Shown piece by piece: positions 39,335 through 48,782 of a stretch of DNA of 64,000 nt. Source of the stretch: Planctomycetes bacterium MalM25 (lineage in GTDB: Bacteria; Planctomycetota; Planctomycetia; Pirellulales; Lacipirellulaceae). Positions within the stretch are counted from its first letter, which is position 1, and every line of letters begins with the position of its first letter. A model generated the notes under the pieces. That model was given only the letters and a program-made list of their open reading frames with translations. It ran no database searches and was not told the DNA's origin. Made by a program: the position numbers and the translations under genes. Where the stretch lies: contig CP036424.1 in assembly GCA_007745835.1 (NCBI GenBank), positions 891,001 to 955,000 of the forward strand, given 5' to 3'.

Positions 39335-40660
39335 ATGACGCCCCGCCCCAACCGATGCTCCGGTCCGAAGCACGCATTCGGCCGTAGGGAGTTCCTCCAG
39401 GCCGGATCAGTCGCCACCCTCGGTTTAACGATGGGTGACCTGTTCCGCTCGGAAGCCGCTGCGGCCTCCGATCGCGGTGTCAGGACGCCCCCCCCCTGCG
39501 ATTCGATCATCCAGATCTACTTGCCGGGCGGGGTGGCCCACCAGGAATTCGTCGATCCCAAGCCGGGCGCGCCGTCCGAGTACCGGGGTGAGATGGACTC
39601 GATCGGCACCGCCCTCGCTGGCGAGCGCTTCAACGAGTTGATGGTCGACACGGCCAAGGTCGCCGACCGACTGACGATCATCCGTTCGATGACCCACACC
39701 GAGGCGGCCCACGAGCGGGGCACGCACAACATGATCACGGGGTACCGCCCGAGCCCCGCGATCGTCTACCCGAGCATCGGCAGTGTCGTTGCCTCGGAGG
39801 TGGGCCCACGCAACGAGATGCCTCCTTACGTCTGCGTGCCCAATCCGACTAGCGCGTACGCGGGGAGCGGCTACCTGAGTTCGGCGCACGGCCCTTTCTC
39901 GCTCGGGTCCGACCCGGCGCGTCGGAGCTTCAAGGTCCGTGACCTTTCCCTGCCGGAGGACGTCGACCATCAGCGATTCGCGCATCGGCAGTCGCTGCTC
40001 GAGACCGTCGACAACCATTTCAAACAGATGGAAGAGTCGGACGGCATCGATTCGATGGACGCTTTCTACCAACGAGCCTACTCGGTCCTCGCTTCGCCCA
40101 CCGCACGCGAAGCGTTCAACCTGCGCTCTGAGCCGAAAGCGATGCTCCAGCGTTACGGCAAGGGCCAGGCCGGAGCGCGGATGCTAATGGCTCGCCGGCT
40201 CGTGGAAGCGGGCGTCCGCTTCGTCTCGCTTACTTACGGGGCGTGGGACACGCACACCTACCACTTCCGCACGACCCGTCGGATCCTGCCGCCGTTCGAC
40301 AAAGCCCTAGCGGCGCTGATCAGCGACCTGGATGAGCGAGGCATGCTCGAACGCACGATGGTCATCGTCTGCTCCGAGTTCGGACGCACCCCGATGGTCA
40401 ACGCCGGCGCTGGCCGCGACCACTGGCCCGGCGTGTTCAGCGTGGTGATGGCGGGCGGTGGACTGAAGCGGGGCTATATCCACGGCGCCTCCGACGCCCT
40501 GGCGGCCGAGCCGGATCACAGCCCGGTCTCTCCCGAAGACCTGGCCGCCACGATCTACCGACAGCTCGGCGTGGACTTCAGGAAAGAGCTCATGGCGCCC
40601 GGCGACCGCCCACTCGACATCGTCGACGGCGGCTCTCCAATCACCGAGATCATCGCTTGA
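39335..40660 (+). CDS. DUF1501 protein, Tat-exported
   Basis: 441 residues from the ATG at 39335 after TAGGAAGAGC. A twin-arginine signal (GRREFLQAGSVATLGLTMG) targets it for folded export. The DUF1501 body, related to the alkaline phosphatase/sulfatase superfamily, has IIQIYLPGGVAHQEFVDPKP, RSMTHTEAAHERGTHNMITG, SLTYGAWDTHTYHFRTTRRI, VIVCSEFGRTPMVNAGAGRD and HSPVSPEDLAATIYRQLGVD. Its His and Asp residues could bind metals. Family function is not established. Its stop overlaps the start of the PPC gene, so the two are translationally coupled. Confidence 0.93.
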   Translation: MTPRPNRCSGPKHAFGRREFLQAGSVATLGLTMGDLFRSEAAAASDRGVRTPPPCDSIIQIYLPGGVAHQEFVDPKPGAPSEYRGEMDSIGTALAGERFNELMVDTAKVADRLTIIRSMTHTEAAHERGTHNMITGYRPSPAIVYPSIGSVVASEVGPRNEMPPYVCVPNPTSAYAGSGYLSSAHGPFSLGSDPARRSFKVRDLSLPEDVDHQRFAHRQSLLETVDNHFKQMEESDGIDSMDAFYQRAYSVLASPTAREAFNLRSEPKAMLQRYGKGQAGARMLMARRLVEAGVRFVSLTYGAWDTHTYHFRTTRRILPPFDKALAALISDLDERGMLERTMVIVCSEFGRTPMVNAGAGRDHWPGVFSVVMAGGGLKRGYIHGASDALAAEPDHSPVSPEDLAATIYRQLGVDFRKELMAPGDRPLDIVDGGSPITEIIA

Positions 40661-43122
40661 TGACGCCAATGAGCATCCCCATCGATTCGCACAAGAGCAC
40701 GCTGAGCTTCCGGGGCAAGGGACGGGTTCTACTCGGCCTGGTTCTCTGCCTGACGACTGCGTGCGCCGCCGCCTCGCCTCCCGAGGTGGAGGGCGTCACA
40801 CCTCGCGTCGTGCGCCGGGGCGACGTGGGGGTTCTCAAGATAAGCGGTGAGCACCTGCACCACGTAGATGATCTGTTGTTCTTGCGAGAGGGTTTGCGGC
40901 TGGAGGGCAAGCGTGCTCTGGGCGAGGAGACCCTCGAAGTGACGATCGCCGCCGATGAGGACTGCCCGTTGGGCGAGCACGGGTTCTGGCTTGTCGGACC
41001 GCAAGGGCTGTCCGATCTGATGACGATCCAGGTCGGGCGTTTCCCCGTCGTCTCAGAAGAAGAGTCCAACGACTCACCCGACCAAGCCCAATCAATCGAG
41101 CTTGGCGTGGTTGTCCAGGGGGTCGTCGATGAGGCGGACTCCGACTGCTTCCGCGTGAAGCTGAAGAAGGGCGAGCGTCTCTCCGCGGAGGTGAAGGCGA
41201 TGCGTCTGGGCGGGGCCTTCCTGGACGCCTACCTTGAGATCTCCGACGCGGAGGGCCGTGTCATCGCTTCCTGCGATGACACGGCGTTGACCAGGCAGGA
41301 CCCGGTTGTCTCGATCGTCGCCGAGAACGATGGCGACTACGTCGTCCAGGTCCGAGAGGCAGCCTTCGGAGGTGACTACGAGTCGGCCTACCATCTGCAT
41401 ATTGGATCGTTCTGTCGGTCGCTCGTGGCCTACCCCGCCGGGGGGCGTCCGGGCGAATCGCTTGCGGTTTCGTTGCTAGGAGATCCGCGTGGCGAGCGGA
41501 AGGCGGGCATCGACCTTCCGGCCGGGTCCGAGGCGATGCACTTCCATCACCCCGACGACGGCGAGGGGGGACCGGCCTCGACGCCGGTCCGCATTCGTTC
41601 CGCTGATCTTAGAAACGTTTTAGAGAGCGAGCCGAATAACACATTCGAACAAGCTAACCAGTCGGGGCGTGGCCCCTTCGCACTGAACGGCGTTCTCGAG
41701 ACTCCGGGCGATGAAGACTTATTCCAACTCGAAGCGGAAGCGGGTGAGGTGTTCGACGTAGCCGTTTATGGCGCTCGGGTCGGCTCTCCAATCGACTCGG
41801 TGATCGAGATTCTCGACTCCGGGGGCGAGCCAATCGTCCAGAACGACGACGGGATCGTGCACGATAGCACCCTCCGTTTTCTTGTTCCAAGAACGGGACG
41901 ATACACCGTGCGGGTCTCGGACCACCTCGGTCGAGGAGGGGCGACGCACGTCTACCGTGTTGAGGTCACCGAGCCCAAACCGGGCCTCGCTCTAACGATC
42001 CCGGTTCTGAATCCCCTGAAACCCCAACAGGGACAGACTATTGCGGTCCCACGGGGCGGACGCGTCGCTAGGCTCATCGCCGCGAGGCGGCGAGGCTTTG
42101 CTGGGGAGATCGCCGTTGAGGCTCACGGCTTACCGCGTGGTGTGCGCCTGTCCGCGAGCCCAATCCCCGCAGGCAAGCACCTGACGCTGTTGCAGTTCGA
42201 GGCGGCGGACGACGCACCGCTCATCGCCAGGCCGGTCGATGTTTTGGGGCGTGCCTCCGCGCCGAGCGGCCCGATCGAGGGCCGGCTGACTCGTCGGATC
42301 GGGCTGGTTCTTGGACAGCCGCGGCAAACAGTTTATCACGAAATCGCGGTGGATCGTACGCCCGTGGTGGTGACTGAGCGGGCTCCCTTCGAGCTGATCG
42401 TCGATTCACCCAAAGCGCTGCTTGCACGGGATGGCCTCGTCGAGCTACCCGTCAAGATACGGCGGGCGCCGGGGTTCACAAGCTCGGTCACGCTGACGAC
42501 GCCGCTGCTGCCGGATTGGGTCGAACGGAGCGAGGATCGCGTCGAGATCGCTTCTGGCTCCGACGCAACGCTCTACCCGCTTACCGCCGGCGACCGAGCT
42601 TCGGTGGGTGAGCATGAGGTGGGCGTGATCGGAACGGCCTTGGTGGACGGCGCTCCAATCTCGCTGGCGTCGGAGCCGTTTCGGCTCACGCTGACGGAGC
42701 CCCACGCCAAGATCGCGATCGAACCCGCCGCCGCCGAGCAGGGTGAGGTCGTCGCTCTGGCCTGCCAAATCGAGTGGCTTCACCCCCCTGTAGGCGAGGC
42801 CATCGCTCGGCTGCGTGGTCTACCGAAACACAGCTCGGCGCCAGAGATAACCGTAACCGCGTCGATGAAACGTTTCGAGTTCCCGGTCACCGTAGGCGAC
42901 GCAACTCCCGAGTCGATCCACGACACGCTGTATGTCGAACTTGCCGTGCCGATCTCCGGCAAACCGGTTCGCCAGTTCCTCGGGCGTCATGGGACACTCG
43001 AGGTCGTACCGCGAGGCGGCGCCGCTCGCGAGACCGCCAGTCGGTTAGAGGTACTTCAGCGCACGGTGCGGTTGTCACCGAAGAGTGGAGCACCAACGGA
43101 CAGCACGTCCCCGATTCGCTGA
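40660..43122 (+). CDS. Large secreted protein with PPC (pre-peptidase C-terminal) domains
   Basis: 820 residues from the ATG at 40660 overlapping the DUF1501 stop (TGATG). Signal peptide or lipoprotein-like start (VLLGLVLCLTTACAAASPPE). An IPT/TIG-like module (GVTPRVVRRGDVGVLKISGE) is followed by two PPC domains: EEESNDSPDQAQSIELGVVV with SDCFRVKLKKGERLSAEV, and EPNNTFEQANQSGRGPFALN with DEDLFQLEAEAGEVFDVAVY. The rest is beta-rich (ALTIPVLNPLKPQQGQTIAV). PPC domains bind carbohydrate or aid export. No protease core is present. It regularly accompanies DUF1501 and DUF1549/1553 genes in planctomycetes. Confidence 0.85.
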   Translation: MTPMSIPIDSHKSTLSFRGKGRVLLGLVLCLTTACAAASPPEVEGVTPRVVRRGDVGVLKISGEHLHHVDDLLFLREGLRLEGKRALGEETLEVTIAADEDCPLGEHGFWLVGPQGLSDLMTIQVGRFPVVSEEESNDSPDQAQSIELGVVVQGVVDEADSDCFRVKLKKGERLSAEVKAMRLGGAFLDAYLEISDAEGRVIASCDDTALTRQDPVVSIVAENDGDYVVQVREAAFGGDYESAYHLHIGSFCRSLVAYPAGGRPGESLAVSLLGDPRGERKAGIDLPAGSEAMHFHHPDDGEGGPASTPVRIRSADLRNVLESEPNNTFEQANQSGRGPFALNGVLETPGDEDLFQLEAEAGEVFDVAVYGARVGSPIDSVIEILDSGGEPIVQNDDGIVHDSTLRFLVPRTGRYTVRVSDHLGRGGATHVYRVEVTEPKPGLALTIPVLNPLKPQQGQTIAVPRGGRVARLIAARRRGFAGEIAVEAHGLPRGVRLSASPIPAGKHLTLLQFEAADDAPLIARPVDVLGRASAPSGPIEGRLTRRIGLVLGQPRQTVYHEIAVDRTPVVVTERAPFELIVDSPKALLARDGLVELPVKIRRAPGFTSSVTLTTPLLPDWVERSEDRVEIASGSDATLYPLTAGDRASVGEHEVGVIGTALVDGAPISLASEPFRLTLTEPHAKIAIEPAAAEQGEVVALACQIEWLHPPVGEAIARLRGLPKHSSAPEITVTASMKRFEFPVTVGDATPESIHDTLYVELAVPISGKPVRQFLGRHGTLEVVPRGGAARETASRLEVLQRTVRLSPKSGAPTDSTSPIR

Positions 43123-43138
43123 ACTTGGATAACGCACG

Positions 43139-45616
43139 ATGATCAGAAACCTCGCCTGGTCGCCTCGCCGGCTGAACACCCTGGCTACCGTTGGGGTGCT
43201 GCTGGTTTGCCTCAACAGGGCGGTCTTCGGCGACGAGACCGGACTGGCGATCTACCCTGACCGGATCGACCTGACGGGGGCGCGGGATCGACAATCCCTC
43301 GTTGTCCAGATGACGACACCCACAGGCGAGACGCATGATGTGACGTCGGAAGCGCGCATCACCCTGACGAACGAAGCCGTTGTGTCCCTCAGCGACACCC
43401 TGCTGACCCCGGTCCATGATGGGGAGAGTGAACTCACCGCCACGTACCAAGGGACTTCGGTTACCGCTCCGGTCAGCGTTCGGAGGGCCGAGGCGGACGC
43501 GACCTTAGATTTCTGCCTCGACGTGATGCCGATTTTCACGAAGGCGGGTTGCAACGTCGGCAAGTGCCACGGCTCGGCGCGGGGGCAGGATGGGTTTCGA
43601 CTGTCGTTGTTCGGTTTCGACGTCACCGGCGATCACCATCGGTTGATCGACGAAATGCCCGGCAGGCGGATCAATCTCAACCGCCCCGAAGCCAGCCTGC
43701 TGCTAACCAAAGCGATCGGCCAAGCACCCCACACCGGCGGGCAGCGGTTCGACCGCCAGAGCGAGTCGTACCGGACCCTCGTGCGTTGGATCAAGGAAGG
43801 AGCTCCCGGCGTTGCGGCAGAAGACCCTGCGGAGGACTCAGCGTCACGTGAATCGCGAGTCGTGGCAGCGGGCCTCGAGCTGATGCCCCCCGAGTCGGTT
43901 CTTGTCGGCGCCGGAGCGTCGCAGCGGCTCACCGTTCGCGTTCATTACACGGATGGCACAACCCGGGACGTGACACGGCTGGCGGCCTACCTCAGCAGCA
44001 ACGACAACTCGGTCGAGGTCGATGACGATGGCGTCATGACCGCGGCGAATCGAGGCGAGGCCTTCGTCATGGCGCGGTTTGACTCGTTTACGGTTGGCGT
44101 GCCGGTCATTGTTTTATCGGAGGGAGAGCCGCGGGAGTTCGTGGAGCCCACGCCCCACAATGAGATCGATCGTATCGTTCACCAGAAGCTGCGGAAGCTG
44201 CGCATCCGCCCGTCCGAGGTTTGTTCGGACGAGCAATTCCTTCGACGCCTCTGCCTCGACCTGACCGGGCTGACCCCCACGATCGCCCAGCGCGAACGCT
44301 TTCTGTCGGCCGACCCCTCAACCCGACGCTCGGAGCTAATCGACGAGTTGATCGCTTCGGACGCGTTTACCGATGTCTGGGCGATGCGTCTAGGCGAGGC
44401 CTTGAAGGTTCGCACATCGAACCAGGTCAGCTATAAGGCCTTGCTCGGTTTCCACGAATGGGTTCGCCAGCAAATCGCCACCGGTGAGCCGCTCGATCAA
44501 CTTTTCGCCGAGGTGCTCGCCTCGACCGGGGGTACGTTCGACACCCCGGCGACGAACTTCTTCCAGATCGAAGCCAACACGCTCCAGCTCGCGGAGAACG
44601 TCGCCCAGAGCTATCTGGGCATGCGGGTGCAGTGCGCCCAATGCCACAACCACCCCTTCGATCGTTGGACGACCGACGACTACTACGGCTTCGCGGCGTT
44701 CTTCAGCCAAGTCGGCTTCAAGCAATCGCACGACCCGCGTGAGTTCATCGTCTACGACAGCGGGAGCGGCGAGATCACGCATGCGGTGACCGGCAACCCG
44801 GCGGAGCCGACCTACCTGGGCGGGGGGCGTGCCGAGCTGAAGGGACGAGATCGCCGGCGCGCGCTGGCGGACTGGATCGTGTCGGACGACAACCCGGCTT
44901 TCGCCCGCAATCTCGCCAATCTGGTGTGGGCGCACCACCTCGGGAGGGGCGTGGTCGAACCGGTCGATGATGTCCGGATCAGCAACCCACCTTCGAACGG
45001 CCCGTTGCTGGAACTGCTAGGATCGATGCTCATCGAATCGGACTACGACCTTAGGGAGCTCGTCCGTCAGATCGTCAACTCACGGACCTATCAGCTCTCG
45101 ACGCGAGCCAACGAAACCAACGCGGCAGACTCGAAGTATTTCTCACGGGCGCAAGTCCGACGCCTCCGCGCAGAGGCGCTGCTCGACAGCATCTCGCAAG
45201 TTACCAACACCGTGGACCGCTTCCCGCGATTGCCGTCGGGCGCGCGTTCAGCCCAAATCGCGGACGGGGCCGTGAGCAACTACTTCCTGACCACCTTCGG
45301 GAGAGCGCCACGCGAGACCGTCTGTGCTTGTGAGGTGGACGTCGAACCCAATCTGTCGCAGGCGTTCCATCTTCTCAACGGCGACGCCACCAACGACAAG
45401 GTCCTCGAAGGCGGCGTCGTCGAGTCGCTGCTCGAAGAGGGGCGATCCCCCGCCGATGTGATCCAGCAGCTTTACTTGAGGTGTTACAGCCGCATTCCCA
45501 CGACGGAGGAATCGTCATCCCTGCTGGCTGGGCTTGATAGTGACGATCCGAGACGAGGCCTCAACGATATCTTCTGGGCCCTGCTGAACTCGAAAGAGTT
45601 TATCTTCAATCATTGA
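43139..45616 (+). CDS. DUF1549/DUF1553 protein with haem-type Cys motifs
   Basis: 825 residues. Signal peptide (LNTLATVGVLLVCLNRAVFG). An Ig-like beta domain (~30-115) is followed by FTKAGCNVGKCHGSARGQDG, where C138-x4-C143-H144 resembles a c-type haem site with a longer spacer. A second Ig-like module spans ~235-335. DUF1549 (EIDRIVHQKLRKLRIRPSEV to LGMRVQCAQCHNHPFDRWTT) contains a canonical CAQCH motif (C499-H503). DUF1553 closes the protein (LADWIVSDDNPAFARNLANL, VWAHHLGRG, LNGDATNDKVLEGG). The family is planctomycete-typical, of unknown function, and probably periplasmic and redox-linked. Confidence 0.92.
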   Translation: MIRNLAWSPRRLNTLATVGVLLVCLNRAVFGDETGLAIYPDRIDLTGARDRQSLVVQMTTPTGETHDVTSEARITLTNEAVVSLSDTLLTPVHDGESELTATYQGTSVTAPVSVRRAEADATLDFCLDVMPIFTKAGCNVGKCHGSARGQDGFRLSLFGFDVTGDHHRLIDEMPGRRINLNRPEASLLLTKAIGQAPHTGGQRFDRQSESYRTLVRWIKEGAPGVAAEDPAEDSASRESRVVAAGLELMPPESVLVGAGASQRLTVRVHYTDGTTRDVTRLAAYLSSNDNSVEVDDDGVMTAANRGEAFVMARFDSFTVGVPVIVLSEGEPREFVEPTPHNEIDRIVHQKLRKLRIRPSEVCSDEQFLRRLCLDLTGLTPTIAQRERFLSADPSTRRSELIDELIASDAFTDVWAMRLGEALKVRTSNQVSYKALLGFHEWVRQQIATGEPLDQLFAEVLASTGGTFDTPATNFFQIEANTLQLAENVAQSYLGMRVQCAQCHNHPFDRWTTDDYYGFAAFFSQVGFKQSHDPREFIVYDSGSGEITHAVTGNPAEPTYLGGGRAELKGRDRRRALADWIVSDDNPAFARNLANLVWAHHLGRGVVEPVDDVRISNPPSNGPLLELLGSMLIESDYDLRELVRQIVNSRTYQLSTRANETNAADSKYFSRAQVRRLRAEALLDSISQVTNTVDRFPRLPSGARSAQIADGAVSNYFLTTFGRAPRETVCACEVDVEPNLSQAFHLLNGDATNDKVLEGGVVESLLEEGRSPADVIQQLYLRCYSRIPTTEESSSLLAGLDSDDPRRGLNDIFWALLNSKEFIFNH

Positions 45617-45626
45617 TTCGCTGAAT

Positions 45627-47414
45627 ATGGCCACTCTGATCAACCCGGTTGTCGTTGGCTTCCTGCTCACCATTGTGTCAGCAGCGGGCACGGGCGCAGT
45701 AGCTTCGGAGCCGACTTATCGTGGAGACGTGCGGAAGTTGCTCAAGACGCACTGCGTCAGCTGCCATGGCAAATCGCGTCCCAGCTCCGACCTCGACTTA
45801 TCGAGCTACGAGGCGATTCTCGCCGGGTCGTCCGCCGGCGAGGTTGTTACGCCCGGCGATTCGAACGACAGCTTCCTCTACCTCGTCACGGCCCACGAGG
45901 AGGAGCCGATCATGCCGCCCGGGGGCAATCGGATCCCGGACGAAGACCTCGCGATGCTCAAGACTTGGATCGAGTTGGGAGCGCCCTTCGACGCGGAGGA
46001 CATCGATCCGTCCAGGATGAATCGATCGGATCCTGCGCCGGCGACACCGCCTGAACAAGGGGATTCGGACGAGAGCGACGAGCCCCTTTCAACAACCGGA
46101 AGACCGGGGCCGATTATCGCGCTGGCCGCCTCGCCCGACGGCAAGCTGATAGCGATTGGAGATCAGCTCCGAGTCCTGATCTATGACCTGTCTTCCCAAG
46201 GCATCCGCGGCGCTCTCCCTTTCCCGAATGGTGAGCCGCAAACGCTCCGTTTCAGCCGCGATGGCAAGTATCTCGTAGTCGCCGGCGGCGTTCACGCCGA
46301 GTCTTGCGCCATGATCGTGTGGTCGGTCGATCCGTTCGAATGCGTGTGGCGCTATGAGGAGGACGGGCAAGACGTCGCTCTGGCTGCTGACCTGAGCCCC
46401 GATCTATCGCGGGTCGTGCTCGGGGGACCAGATCGGATCGTCAAGCTCATCGACACCGCCACGGGAGAATTGATCCAGCAATCCGACAAGCACACCGACT
46501 GGGTGCTCGACGCCCGCTTCGGACCGGCTGGCCTGCTCTACGCGACGGGCGACCGGGACGGCGGCGTGTACGTATGGGAGTCGTCCAACGGCAAGCAACT
46601 GCACTCGCTTCGAGGACACACCGACGCCGTGACCGGGATCGCGTGGCATCGTGGTGGAGATCGACTCGCGACGGCCAGCGAAGACGGCACCATCCGACTC
46701 TGGGATATGCACACCGGCGCGCAGGTCGGGAGATGGACAGCTCACGAAACGGGCGTCGTTGAAATAGCGGCTTTGCCCCAAGGCGGGTTCTGGTCCATCG
46801 GTCGAGACTCGAAGCTGAAGCAGTGGTCGATCGATGGCGAGGAGACAGATGCCACCGATTGCCGCGAGCAACCGACCGCTCTGGCGTCCACTGCCGCTGG
46901 CGATTGTGTCTATGGCGGTCACGACGGCTCCCTATTGCTTCGATCCAAAGAGAAGCAAACAGCTCTCGTGTTCAGCCGTGATCATGAACCGAACCGGCTA
47001 GCGATGGCCACCCTGACCGGCTCGTCCAAGTTGCCGCACGTTATTCCGGTCGTCCTGACAACGAGGGCAGCCGATGAAGGACCTGCTGACAGCAGAGCGG
47101 TTGACCTTTCCGGTCCGCCACGGACCGTTCCACTTCACGAGGCGCTGCGTGCTAATGCGGATCAGCGGCAGCAGCTGTCAGCCTTGCAAGCCAAGTTCGA
47201 TGAGGCGGTGGCCTTGTACGAAGACGACCCAGCACGACCTGCCGATTTGCCTCGCCTGTTCGCACTAACACGAGCATCGATTGCCATCGAGGTTTCACGA
47301 AACGCGTTAGAACGAGAGGAGCTGCTGCGTCAAAGGGACGAGCAAGCCTCGCAGGAACGAAGCGACGAGAGCATCTCGCTCACATCGAGCCCATCGCCAG
47401 CGCGTTCGCAGTAG
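45627..47414 (+). CDS. PSCyt1 cytochrome-like plus WD40 beta-propeller protein
   Basis: 595 residues. Signal peptide (VVVGFLLTIVSAAGTGAVAS). The planctomycete cytochrome C domain (~30-115) has the haem motif C43-V-S-C-H47 (LLKTHCVSCHGKSRPSSDLD) and the downstream Met in PIMPPGGNRIPDEDLAMLK. WD40 repeats follow from ~145 to ~450 (LAASPDGKLIAIGDQLRVLI, LHSLRGHTDAVTGIAWHRGG, RLATASEDGTIRLWDMHTGA). A C-terminal helix rich in Glu, Arg and Gln ends the protein. It would carry electrons or bind partners in the periplasm. Starts 10 bp after the DUF1549/1553 gene. Confidence 0.9.
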   Translation: MATLINPVVVGFLLTIVSAAGTGAVASEPTYRGDVRKLLKTHCVSCHGKSRPSSDLDLSSYEAILAGSSAGEVVTPGDSNDSFLYLVTAHEEEPIMPPGGNRIPDEDLAMLKTWIELGAPFDAEDIDPSRMNRSDPAPATPPEQGDSDESDEPLSTTGRPGPIIALAASPDGKLIAIGDQLRVLIYDLSSQGIRGALPFPNGEPQTLRFSRDGKYLVVAGGVHAESCAMIVWSVDPFECVWRYEEDGQDVALAADLSPDLSRVVLGGPDRIVKLIDTATGELIQQSDKHTDWVLDARFGPAGLLYATGDRDGGVYVWESSNGKQLHSLRGHTDAVTGIAWHRGGDRLATASEDGTIRLWDMHTGAQVGRWTAHETGVVEIAALPQGGFWSIGRDSKLKQWSIDGEETDATDCREQPTALASTAAGDCVYGGHDGSLLLRSKEKQTALVFSRDHEPNRLAMATLTGSSKLPHVIPVVLTTRAADEGPADSRAVDLSGPPRTVPLHEALRANADQRQQLSALQAKFDEAVALYEDDPARPADLPRLFALTRASIAIEVSRNALEREELLRQRDEQASQERSDESISLTSSPSPARSQ

Positions 47415-47489
47415 AGTCGGTTGGCGTCGATCGAGGCGACTCCGGCCAGCCTGCCGACACCCGCCGCGTCCACACACCACGCATCTCCA

Positions 47490-48782
47490 ATGAGGGAAGC
47501 TGTGCTGAGAATAGAGATGTTCGCCGCGATGGTTCTGTGCCTGCAATCGATTGCGTGCGTCGCCCAGTGCGACGAAAGCTGGCCCCAGTGGCGGGGGCCC
47601 CGGCGCGATGGAATCGCAAAGGGGACGGCGCCACCTCTGCGGTGGAGCGCCACCGAGAACATCGTTTGGTCGGCCGCGACGCCCGGGATCGGCCATTCAT
47701 CTCCGATCGTGTTCGGTGATCGCGTGTTCTTGACCGCGGGCGATCCGGCAACCAGGGAGCGATTGCTGCTTGCCTTCGATCGGGCCGATGGGACACCGGT
47801 CTGGCGGGCGGTGGCTGCCGTCTCTACCCCCGAGCCGATGCACCACAAGAACACCATGGCGTCATCGACGCCGGCGACCAACGGCGAGATCATCGTTACA
47901 ACGTTCGTCGCGGACGGAGCGTTCGTCGCCGCAGCGTTCGACTTCGATGGCAAGAGGGTTTGGACCCGTGACTTCGGCGCCTTTGTTTCGCCGCACGGCT
48001 TGCACAGCCCACCGGTGATCGTTGGCGATGCCGTGTTGATCGGCGGTTTGCAGGATTCGCCCAACTCGTTTGTCGCACGCCTGTCAGTTGGCGAGGGGCG
48101 TACGGTTTGGCGACAGCCCACGGGCACCGCGATCCGCTCGTTCTCACCTCCGTTCTACACGCCCGGCAGCAAGTCGTTGCCCGAATGCGTAGTGATTTCC
48201 GGCGCGAACGTCACGATGGCGTTTGATTTCGAAACCGGTTCCACGCTATGGACCGCCTCGGGGCCGGCCGAGAAGACCGTGAGTTCCATCGTGAAAGCCG
48301 AAGGACTCTTCCTCGTTGCAGGCGGGCGAGACGGGCGGCTTATCGCCCTCGACTCGACGGGCCAAACGCAGTGGGCTTCGTCGAAAGGGGCGCCCTACGT
48401 CTCTTCACCGCTGGCCCACAATGGCATCTTGCACATGGTTTCCGACCGTGGCATTTACACTCGCCACGACGTCCGCACCGGTGAGCTCTACACGAAACAA
48501 CGATTAAATGGTCCCACCAGTTCGTCACCCACCCTAGCCGGCGGACGGCTGTACCTAACCGACGAATCGGGGCGAACGGTCGTCATCAACCCGTCAGTTG
48601 ATCACGCATCGGCGAAGCCGCAAGTCCTCGCTACCAACGAGATTGGCGACCAGGTCTACGCTTCCCCCGCATTCGTCGGCAACGAGCTCTTCCTCCGCAC
48701 CCTTAACCACCTGCACTGCATTCGTGAGCCGGCCTTTACCGCAGCACCCGACCTCACGACCCGACCGAGAACTTCACGTTAA
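47490..48782 (+). CDS. PQQ-type beta-propeller protein
   Basis: About 430 residues. I choose the ATG at 47490 (MREAVLRIEMFAAMVLCLQS); the ATG at 47517 would give a tighter signal peptide, and the frame also extends upstream to 47421. The mature start ESWPQWRGPRRDGIAKGTAP is the classic opening of planctomycete PQQ-binding-like propellers. Repeats include AFDRADGTPVWRAVAAVSTP, FDFDGKRVWTRDFGAFVSPH, MAFDFETGSTLWTASGPAEK and LIALDSTGQTQWASSKGAPY. No enzymatic Asp/Glu set for quinone dehydrogenase is obvious, so it may be structural (BamB-like). Last gene of the plus-strand cluster, ~260 bp before attR. Confidence 0.87.
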   Translation: MREAVLRIEMFAAMVLCLQSIACVAQCDESWPQWRGPRRDGIAKGTAPPLRWSATENIVWSAATPGIGHSSPIVFGDRVFLTAGDPATRERLLLAFDRADGTPVWRAVAAVSTPEPMHHKNTMASSTPATNGEIIVTTFVADGAFVAAAFDFDGKRVWTRDFGAFVSPHGLHSPPVIVGDAVLIGGLQDSPNSFVARLSVGEGRTVWRQPTGTAIRSFSPPFYTPGSKSLPECVVISGANVTMAFDFETGSTLWTASGPAEKTVSSIVKAEGLFLVAGGRDGRLIALDSTGQTQWASSKGAPYVSSPLAHNGILHMVSDRGIYTRHDVRTGELYTKQRLNGPTSSSPTLAGGRLYLTDESGRTVVINPSVDHASAKPQVLATNEIGDQVYASPAFVGNELFLRTLNHLHCIREPAFTAAPDLTTRPRTSR

